A DNA stretch of 6,076 bases from an uncultured Bacteroidales bacterium. GTDB taxonomy: Bacteria; Bacteroidota; Bacteroidia; Bacteroidales; UBA932. The position numbers and the translations under genes are program-made. The notes below the pieces were generated by a model. It did not search any database, had not been told where the DNA came from, and worked only from the letters and a program-made list of their open reading frames with translations. Positions 1-5,846 of the stretch are shown one piece after another (position 1 is the stretch's first letter; each line of letters starts with the position of its first letter). The stretch lies in contig CAKUYG010000130.1 of NCBI GenBank assembly GCA_934702165.1, positions 1 to 6,076 on the forward strand, written 5' to 3'.

Positions 1-112
1 TGCTGATGGTCTGGTAGATGAGGTTCTGCGCCATGTCCCCGGCGCCGAAGCCTATCCTCTGGAGCCAGCTCAGCTTGTAGAAGCCGCTTGACTGGGAATT
101 TGTTTGTGTCAT
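1..112 (-). CDS. GPH-family (MelB-like) sugar:cation symporter, N-terminal fragment
   Basis: Only the first 37 codons are present; the gene runs off the left edge. The protein begins MTQTNSQSSGFYKLSW and continues with R-I-G-F-G-A-G-D-M-A-Q-N (residues 19-30), then the start of a hydrophobic helix. The G-x-G-D element followed by a helix entering the membrane is the typical first transmembrane helix of glycoside-pentoside-hexuronide:cation symporters in the major facilitator superfamily. Asp26 matches the position of the helix-I Asp that contributes to cation binding in MelB. Members import mono-, oligosaccharides or uronides through the inner membrane with H+ or Na+. The ATG lies 2 bp after the TAA of the acetylesterase, with no Shine-Dalgarno sequence, so translation is probably coupled. 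The substrate cannot be read from this fragment; the context suggests a sugar released from an acetylated glycan. Confidence 0.85.
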   Translation of the reverse strand, partial: MTQTNSQSSGFYKLSWLQRIGFGAGDMAQNLIYQTIS

Positions 113-114
113 GA

Positions 115-1698
115 TTATCTGGTTTTGTTGTTGTCTGAAATCGCTCCGGCTACTCTGTATCCGAGAGTCTTTTTGTCCTGTGGATGGATGTCGTTCCATT
201 CTCCGAGGTCTGAATTGTGCACCAGGACAGCCCCTTCCACTTCCTCCGCGGTCCTGCGCTGCTCGGCCTGCACCCTGTTCCAGCCGTAGTCGGGGCCTTT
301 CCTCTCAGAGTGCTGATATGAGGCGAGTTCCACGATGTAGAACGGCAGGCTCTCATCGCCAAGTTGCACCCTCCAGTCATTGATCATGGCTTCGAGAAGT
401 TCGCCGTATTGTGCCGCGTTCCCCTCGTTGCTTTCTCCCTGATACCATATCACGCCGTCAAACGAGTACCTGTGCAGCGGGGCGATCATCCCGTTGTAGA
501 GGCCTGAAGGCATATACTGGAGGAAAATCTCCTTATCCCTGGCGGGCATTCTCCTCGCGTAGCTGTGCTCCCAGCCGTCAAGGAGCGGAATTTCACCCTC
601 CGCCGTCTCAAGGCTGTAGCGTTTGTCCGGGATGAACTTCGCTTCCGAGTCCACTCCGAAGGAGTAGAGATGTAGTTCTATGAGATTGTCCCCAACCTTT
701 AGAAACTTCTTGGGAATGCGGTAGTTGCGTGGCGGATAGCGGTAGGCTGTGGTGCCGGCGGAGTGGCCGTTGACAAACACCGAATCGGCATCCACGATGG
801 CTCCGAGGTGCAGGACGGCGTCAGAAGAGGCTTGCTTGGCGTCGAGCGTGACGTGTCTGCGGAAAAGATGTCCCCCGTACCAGTCCTTGCCTCTGCTGTC
901 GGTGGCCCATTTTTTCGAGAAGATGTCGGCCTCGGACCACTGCGGAGCCGGTTCCGGTTTCTGCGAATAGGCTTCCCACCATGCGGAGTAGACTTCGGAG
1001 GCCGCCTCCCTCAGGCTGTCCCTGTATGCATCGTCCTTGAGCGGGGCCAGTGTTTCCAGAGCATATTCGGGGAGAATCTCCTCCCTCATCCACGCCTCTA
1101 TCGGCGAGCCGCCTACGGCAGGCCTTACCATTCCCACCGGCACCCCTGTCTTTTCGTGCAAGGCTCTTGCCGTGAAATAGCACAATGCGCTCCAGGCGAG
1201 GGCGGTGCTGTCGGAGTCCAATACTTCCCAACGGCTGTGGGGGAGTGAGTCGAGCGGGCCATGAAAATCATAGCTATATGGGATGGCCATGTAGCGTATA
1301 TCGCTGTCGGAAAATCCTTTGATGTCGTCTGCCACCACATCCAGACAGCGCCTGACGGGCAGCTCCATGTTTGACTGCCCTGAGCACAGATACACATCTC
1401 CGACGAGGATGTCCTCCACAGTCTTGTCTCCGGCCTTGAGAGTGAACGGACCTCCGGCCTGGCCGGAAGGGAATTTCAGTTCCCATTTGCCGTCCTTGTC
1501 AGCTTTGGTGCTGTATGAGCCCCCGCGCCATTCCACTTTGACCGTCTCCTGTGGGGAACTGCTGCCCCACAGCGTGATATCCCTGTCTCTCTGGATTACC
1601 GCATGCTCGGAGAAAAGGTCTGGGAGGGTGACTTCGGCCGGTCCTGAACAGGCTGCGGCAAGGAGTGTCATCAGTGTCAGTGCTATCTGTGGTTTCAT
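115..1698 (-). CDS. Sialate O-acetylesterase-family (SASA, PF03629) lipoprotein
   Basis: This 527-residue exported SGNH-type esterase is predicted to remove O-acetyl groups from a glycan. Residues 1-16 form a short lipoprotein signal ending in L-A-A-A-C17, so the enzyme is probably lipid-anchored. A beta-sandwich domain follows (about 24-100, with the family's F-S-E-H-A-V-I-Q-R-D opening). Catalytic blocks are G107-Q-S109-N-M with Ser109 as nucleophile, G196-G-S198-P-I-E-A-W, W-Y-Q-G-E-S-N (418-424), and D503-I-H505-P with the Asp/His pair. All are intact. Residues about 265-350 look like the inserted jelly-roll domain common in this family. The ATG at 1698 was chosen because the signal peptide begins there; the frame also opens six codons earlier at a TTG, which would spoil the signal. 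It is co-transcribed with the symporter 2 bp downstream. Real substrates in this family include sialic acid, xylan and other acetylated glycans; no other sialic acid gene is in view, so the substrate stays open. Confidence 0.9.
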   Translation of the reverse strand: MKPQIALTLMTLLAAACSGPAEVTLPDLFSEHAVIQRDRDITLWGSSSPQETVKVEWRGGSYSTKADKDGKWELKFPSGQAGGPFTLKAGDKTVEDILVGDVYLCSGQSNMELPVRRCLDVVADDIKGFSDSDIRYMAIPYSYDFHGPLDSLPHSRWEVLDSDSTALAWSALCYFTARALHEKTGVPVGMVRPAVGGSPIEAWMREEILPEYALETLAPLKDDAYRDSLREAASEVYSAWWEAYSQKPEPAPQWSEADIFSKKWATDSRGKDWYGGHLFRRHVTLDAKQASSDAVLHLGAIVDADSVFVNGHSAGTTAYRYPPRNYRIPKKFLKVGDNLIELHLYSFGVDSEAKFIPDKRYSLETAEGEIPLLDGWEHSYARRMPARDKEIFLQYMPSGLYNGMIAPLHRYSFDGVIWYQGESNEGNAAQYGELLEAMINDWRVQLGDESLPFYIVELASYQHSERKGPDYGWNRVQAEQRRTAEEVEGAVLVHNSDLGEWNDIHPQDKKTLGYRVAGAISDNNKTR

Positions 1699-1703
1699 GA
1701 TGA

Positions 1704-1711
1704 CAAATATA
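1704..1711 (-). promoter_or_regulatory. Candidate Bacteroidetes -7 element before the esterase
   Basis: Read on the minus strand these bases are TATATTTG, an exact match to the Bacteroidetes sigma-ABfr -7 consensus TAnnTTTG. The element ends only 5 bases before the esterase ATG, so a transcript starting from it would be nearly leaderless. No TTG/TTTG -33 element lies at the expected distance upstream, which would fit an activator-dependent promoter. Eight AT-rich bases can also arise by chance, so this is a weak call. Confidence 0.35.
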
Positions 1712-1716
1712 CCCAA

Positions 1717-1728
1717 AAGCCGCGGCTT
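1717..1728. repeat. 12-bp perfect palindrome AAGCCGCGGCTT
   Basis: AAGCCGCGGCTT equals its own reverse complement. It sits 5 bp upstream (in the minus direction) of the TATATTTG element and about 19 bp before the esterase start. As RNA it could form only a 4-bp stem with a CGCG loop, too weak for a terminator. It could be a dimer-binding operator or chance; no second copy is seen in the window. Confidence 0.35.
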
Positions 1729-1762
1729 GCCGTGTCCGTGATGTTTCCCCCTTTTCGGCTAC

Positions 1763-1825
1763 GGTTACAAGAGCCGTTCCGATGTTACATTTTATTTTTA
1801 ACCATGTAACATATCCGTGTTACAC
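1763..1825. promoter_or_regulatory. Cluster of TGTTAC/GTAACA repeats, candidate operator of the esterase-symporter unit
   Basis: Four related elements lie in the 121-bp gap between the regulator and the esterase. On the plus strand they are GGTTACAA (1763-1770), ATGTTACAT (1782-1790), ATGTAACAT (1804-1812) and GTGTTACAC (1817-1825, overlapping the regulator's TAA). The second and third form a perfect 9-bp inverted repeat with a 13-base AT-rich spacer. The first and second are direct repeats sharing GTTACA with starts 20 bp apart, about two helical turns, the geometry typical of AraC-family operators. They lie about 65-127 bp upstream of the esterase ATG, suitable for an activator. The inverted repeat is not followed by a U-tract, so it is not a standard intrinsic terminator. 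Binding by the neighbouring AraC-domain regulator is an inference. Confidence 0.5.
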
Positions 1826-4800
1826 CTGTCTCCAGTCGCTGCCGAGGAGCTTGTCCAGGGTCGCCGGGTCCTTGCACCCGCGATATTTTGCCAAAAACTC
1901 CTTCGGAGTCATGCCGAAGTAATCGTGGAACGAGCAGGTGAAATATGAAGGGGACGAGAACCCTGTGCATTCCGAGACATCGGATATGTTGGCATCGTTG
2001 TGTATCAGCAGGTATGCCGCATGTTTCATCCTGATGGAGCGTATGAGGTTGCCCGGTGAGATGTTGATGGTGTCCTTGAGCTTGCGGTTGAGGTGGACGC
2101 GGCTGATCCCGGCTTCACGGCTCAGTCCGGCCACCGTGAAATCGGGATTCCCTATGTTGCGGTGGATGATGGCTATCACATCGTCGATGAAGTTGCCGGG
2201 CTTGCCATCCAGTTTGATCTGATCGTAGTCGCAATGGATTTCGTTGGCGCATTTGTTGCGTATGGTCTCTCTGGCGGCGATAGCGTTGGAGAGGCTTCCT
2301 CTCAGCCTCTCGATTGATACGGGCAGTTTCAGGTAGAGGTCGGCTCCGATTCTTGTGCTTTCTTCTGCGCTCTCCTCGTCATTGCTGGAACTCAGTATGA
2401 TGACCGGGATGTGGTTGGTGCCCGGATTGTGTTTTATCTTTGAACACAGTTCGAGGCTGCCGGACCCTGAAGAGTCGAGCCCGGTGATGACGGCGTCCGG
2501 GACGGTAGTGGATATGATGCCCCAGGCGTTCCTGCTGTCTGCGCATGTCCTTATATTGTACTGCCTGCGGAGGGCGGACTTTATGTAATTGCGGATGTCG
2601 CTGTCGAATCCTGCAACCACCACTGTCTTGCGGTACTTATGTTCTCTCTCGTCTTCTTTTTCGGATCCCTCTTCTGCTTCGTGAGTTTCCGAATACCTGG
2701 TGTAAAGCTCTTTGTGCCTCTCGGTAGGGCTGAGTTCGGCTGCCGTCAGGTGATCGCAGCCGCAAGGGAGCCGTAGGAAGAGCATCACCCCGCCGTCCAT
2801 GTTGGCCGCGCTGAGCTCACCATGCTGGAGAACGGCCAGGGAACGTGCCAGGTACAGCCCCGGCCCGTCTCCCTTCCGGGAGAACATCTTGCCCAGGTCG
2901 CATGGCATGGTGCTGCTGTGGAAGATGCTGATGGTCACTTTGCCGTCTTCTGCCGGAGAACTGACGGCGACCTGTATGCGCCCGGAATCCGGAGTGTGCT
3001 TCAGTGCACTTGAAAGCAGATTGAATATTATCTTGTCGAAGTGGCCCTGGTCAATCCACAGGTGCAGTTCCGGCTGACCGGTGGAAAAGTCAAGCGAGAT
3101 GTGTCTTGCCTGCGTGCTGCCGCTGAAAGAGCGGAGTATGTCTTGTATGAAGTATACTATGTCCGTCTTCCTGAAGTGGAACTCGAGTTCTCCGCTGTCA
3201 AGCCTGTGCAGGTCCGACATCTGGTTGAGGGAGCGGATGATACGTTGGCAGTTGCGGCACATCATGTTGTAAAGGTCTTTCTTCTTCGGGTCTTTTTCAT
3301 TCTCGCGGAGCTCCTGAAGGGGGGACATCACCAGAGTCATCGGGGTGCGGATCTCCTCGGAGAGGTCGGAGACCATCTGGAGCTTGAAATCTTTCACTCC
3401 GGACTCTTTTTCCCTGCGGCGCAACGCCCTGCGGTTTGAGAAGTCAAGAGCGACAAACCATAGGGCCGCCATGATTATCAGGCAGTAGATGGAATAAGAC
3501 CACCATCTCCTGTACCACGGGGACGTGATTTTGAGCGGTATGGAGTACTCGGAAGATCTGGATGGCATATTGGCGTTTGCTGCCTTTATCCTGAGCGTAT
3601 ACCGGCCTGCCGGAAGGCTTTCCCTGCTGATCTTCCTCTCTCCTGGCGGGATGCTGATCCAGTCCTTGTCCCTTCCCTCAAGCATGTATGAGCATACGAT
3701 CTTTCCGGGGCTTGTATATTCGAGTACGGTAAAGTCGGCTTTGAAACTGTTGAAGCCTCCTGGAAGCTCCATGCTCCCGGACAAGACAAGGTTGGTGCCA
3801 CCGTTTATGCCGCTTCCCGCTGCCAGCCCTGTCAGGATCACCGGTGCGGCCTCCCCGTCAGGCTCTTCAATATCTTCCGGGCGAAAGACAGTAAGCCCTG
3901 TGGTGCTCCCGAATATCAGCCTTCCGCCTTCTGCTTCGCAGGCTGCGCGGTACGCGAATTCATCGTCTTTGATGCCGTCTTCTTTTGAGTAGCAGGAGAA
4001 TCTCGATTCAGCAGGCAGGTACTTGCACAATCCTCTGGTGGTCGAGATCCAGAGGTTGCCGTCGCCGTCTTCCAACATGCTGCAGATGACGTTGCCCGGA
4101 AGTCCGTCGTCTGTCGAGTATCTTTTGGAGCTTCCCGTGTTGTGTCTGAACAGGAACAGCCCGTCGGACGTACCGGCCCACATGCCGCCGTCAGAACTCT
4201 CATATATGCAATGTATCATGGCGGTGGAGCCTGCGGACAGGCTGTCCATCGAGGATCGGTCCGCCATGGGATCGTATTGCAGCAGACCTCCGCTGACGCC
4301 GGCCCGGACTTTGCCGTCGCTGCCGATGTGCAGCGTGGAAATACGGAGGCTTCCGTCTGCCGCCATACTTGTTTTGCCGGTGGCCGGGGATATGATTATC
4401 ATTCCGTCTCCGGAAGAGCCCACGTAGAGGCGGTCGCGTTTGCTGTCATATTCGAGGTCGGTGATCATGCAGCCGGCGGGCACGTCTTCCGAGGTGAAGC
4501 GCCTTATGTCGCTGTCTTTCCCTTTTACAAGGATTCCATCGCTTGTGCCTATCCACAGGTTTCCGTAACGGTCTGTCTCCAGGCTGGTTATGATTCCGTC
4601 TGGCAAGGTGGAGTTGGCGCTGGAGTAACTGGTCCTCTTGCCGTGACTGTCTATGTTGATGAGGCCTTTGGTGGACGAGCCGGCCCAGACGGAACCGTTC
4701 CGGCCTATGGCGAGGGCGGTGATGCAGCTGGATGTGCTTATCCGCTTGAACCCGTAGATGGGCCGCGGGATCACAACTGCTCCGGACAGATATGCTCCGA

Positions 4801-5761
4801 TCCAGAGGTTGCCCTGCCTGTCATACATCAGGCTCCGGACTTTCCATTTGCCGGCCCCTCCCGGCAGGCTGCTTCTGTCAAAATCCTCCATGACATCACG
4901 CTTCAAGTCGTAGAGCAGCAGGCCGTGTCCATCTGTGCCGAGGAGGTAGCGGCTGCTGTCCCGGCTGAAGGTATGATCCTTTATGATGGCGGAGATGCCG
5001 CCTTTTCGTGCCTGTGGGTCTTGGCTGCGGCGGACAGGCCCGCCCGGCGTGTCCTGGATCAGCAAGCCGGCGTCTGTGCTGCCTATGAGGACGGCACCGC
5101 TCTGCTGGTCTTCGTAGAAGCAGTTGACTCGCGGCTCGGAGGGGATGGACGCCGGGAGCGGGATGTGGGATACGGTTCCCCCGGCTCCATCTATGACACA
5201 GAAACCGCCCTGGGAAAAGGCGGCCCATACCCTTCCCTTTGAGTCGGCGTACAGCTTGCTTACTTGCAGTGAAGGCAGGGCAGCGTTGATCCTCGCCGTC
5301 CTGATGCTGTCCGGCTTCCCGGTGAGAGCATCGCTTATCAGTATGCCGTAGGTGCCTCCTGACCAGATTTCGTCCCTTCCTTTGTATTCTGCTGCCGTAG
5401 TGCAGTAATTATCATTTACCGTTCGGAATGTCCTCTTGGCGGGGTCGGATGCCTGAAGCCCTTCTGCGGTCCCCACCCAAAGTGCGCCATGGCTGTCTTC
5501 CATCGCAGACAGGGTCTGGCATCCGGCTATTGATCCGCTGCCTTCCGGTTGCATGGTCTGGAAAGCACTGCCGTCGAATCTGGTCAGGCCGTCTTCTCCG
5601 GCGATCCAGATGAACCCGGTCCTGTCCTGGCATATCTCTGAGATCCGGCTGCCCGGGAGTCCCTCTGTGGTGCTGTATATCCTTGATCTTTGGGCATAAG
5701 CTGGCAGACATGCTGCCAGTGCGATTGTGACGATCAGTGCATTACGGCAAAGTTCTTTCAT
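1820..5761 (-). CDS. Hybrid two-component system (HTCS)-like regulator with degenerate kinase and receiver
   Basis: This 1313-residue inner-membrane regulator has the full HTCS layout. There is a signal peptide (1-23, ending A-Y-A), a large periplasmic sensor of about 12-13 propeller blades (about 25-635, repeats such as G-N-L-W-I-G-T-S-D-G-I at 400-410), and a Y_Y_Y domain (about 668-747). One transmembrane helix (about 755-774) precedes a HisKA-like helix pair (about 785-860), an HATPase_c fold (about 905-998), an acidic linker, a receiver fold (about 1045-1165) and an AraC-type double helix-turn-helix (about 1190-1294). Family members sense glycan fragments and activate the adjacent utilisation genes. 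Here the phosphorelay residues are missing: S-E802-E-I-R-T-P in place of S-H-E-x-R-T-P, N914-x3-S918 in the N-box, no DxGxG near 948-952, Gly1051-Phe1052 for the acidic pair, Gly1094 for the phosphoacceptor Asp, and Leu1146 for the Lys. The G2 box (G964-D-G-P-G-L) and the AraC domain are preserved. The frame is unbroken, so it is probably functional but phosphorylation-independent. It starts at an ATG with no Shine-Dalgarno sequence, which is normal for Bacteroidetes. Confidence 0.93.
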   Translation of the reverse strand: MKELCRNALIVTIALAACLPAYAQRSRIYSTTEGLPGSRISEICQDRTGFIWIAGEDGLTRFDGSAFQTMQPEGSGSIAGCQTLSAMEDSHGALWVGTAEGLQASDPAKRTFRTVNDNYCTTAAEYKGRDEIWSGGTYGILISDALTGKPDSIRTARINAALPSLQVSKLYADSKGRVWAAFSQGGFCVIDGAGGTVSHIPLPASIPSEPRVNCFYEDQQSGAVLIGSTDAGLLIQDTPGGPVRRSQDPQARKGGISAIIKDHTFSRDSSRYLLGTDGHGLLLYDLKRDVMEDFDRSSLPGGAGKWKVRSLMYDRQGNLWIGAYLSGAVVIPRPIYGFKRISTSSCITALAIGRNGSVWAGSSTKGLINIDSHGKRTSYSSANSTLPDGIITSLETDRYGNLWIGTSDGILVKGKDSDIRRFTSEDVPAGCMITDLEYDSKRDRLYVGSSGDGMIIISPATGKTSMAADGSLRISTLHIGSDGKVRAGVSGGLLQYDPMADRSSMDSLSAGSTAMIHCIYESSDGGMWAGTSDGLFLFRHNTGSSKRYSTDDGLPGNVICSMLEDGDGNLWISTTRGLCKYLPAESRFSCYSKEDGIKDDEFAYRAACEAEGGRLIFGSTTGLTVFRPEDIEEPDGEAAPVILTGLAAGSGINGGTNLVLSGSMELPGGFNSFKADFTVLEYTSPGKIVCSYMLEGRDKDWISIPPGERKISRESLPAGRYTLRIKAANANMPSRSSEYSIPLKITSPWYRRWWSYSIYCLIIMAALWFVALDFSNRRALRRREKESGVKDFKLQMVSDLSEEIRTPMTLVMSPLQELRENEKDPKKKDLYNMMCRNCQRIIRSLNQMSDLHRLDSGELEFHFRKTDIVYFIQDILRSFSGSTQARHISLDFSTGQPELHLWIDQGHFDKIIFNLLSSALKHTPDSGRIQVAVSSPAEDGKVTISIFHSSTMPCDLGKMFSRKGDGPGLYLARSLAVLQHGELSAANMDGGVMLFLRLPCGCDHLTAAELSPTERHKELYTRYSETHEAEEGSEKEDEREHKYRKTVVVAGFDSDIRNYIKSALRRQYNIRTCADSRNAWGIISTTVPDAVITGLDSSGSGSLELCSKIKHNPGTNHIPVIILSSSNDEESAEESTRIGADLYLKLPVSIERLRGSLSNAIAARETIRNKCANEIHCDYDQIKLDGKPGNFIDDVIAIIHRNIGNPDFTVAGLSREAGISRVHLNRKLKDTINISPGNLIRSIRMKHAAYLLIHNDANISDVSECTGFSSPSYFTCSFHDYFGMTPKEFLAKYRGCKDPATLDKLLGSDWRQV

Positions 5762-5765
5762 AGTG

Positions 5766-5799
5766 TAAATATAACCATAATTTTTCTTTCTTCTTCAAA
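5766..5799 (-). promoter_or_regulatory. Candidate promoter of the HTCS-like regulator
   Basis: On the minus strand TTTG (5799-5796) is followed after 22 bases by TATATTTA (5773-5766), which matches seven of eight positions of the Bacteroidetes -7 TAnnTTTG. The -7 element ends 4 bases before the ATG, giving a leaderless or very short leader transcript if it is used. The arrangement mirrors the TATATTTG just before the esterase. The spacer is somewhat long for this promoter class. Confidence 0.35.
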
Positions 5800-5833
5800 T
5801 TGAGTATATTGCAGTCGAAAATCCCTATTTTTA
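5800..5833 (+). promoter_or_regulatory. Candidate promoter of the choloylglycine-hydrolase-family gene
   Basis: On the plus strand TTG (5800-5802) is followed by TATTTTTA (5826-5833), which matches seven of eight positions of TAnnTTTG. The spacing of 23 bases is longer than usual. The -7-like element ends 13 bases before the ATG. It lies in an 85-bp AT-rich divergent intergenic region that must hold signals for both genes, but this individual assignment is weak. Confidence 0.3.
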
Positions 5834-5846
5834 AAACTTTACGCTT

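Noticed and set aside
1699..1716. A TTG start six codons upstream of the esterase ATG
   Set aside because: It would put G-I-F-V-I before the M-K signal peptide start and uses a rare start codon. The ATG at 1698 begins a normal lipoprotein signal.
1319..1741. A 140-codon plus-strand open frame opposite the esterase N-terminus
   Set aside because: It is a shadow of the esterase, whose GQSNM block and signal peptide fall within the same stretch on the other strand.
1756..1776. Inverted repeat CGGCT/AGCCG around the GGTTACAA element
   Set aside because: The stem has only 5 bp with an 11-base loop, and no U-tract follows in either direction. This is within what chance gives in a 121-bp gap.
1782..1812. 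The 9-bp inverted repeat as an intrinsic terminator of the regulator
   Set aside because: The stem is AT-rich (ATGTTACAT) and no U-tract follows it in the direction of transcription. Its two half-sites also belong to a larger set of similar elements, so an operator is more likely.
4142..5242. A 366-codon open frame on the plus strand inside the regulator gene
   Set aside because: It is fully antisense to the propeller sensor. Its translation is rich in G, A, V and D with no recognisable domain or signal, and the minus-strand frame has clear repeated family motifs. Long antisense frames are expected in GC-rich coding DNA.
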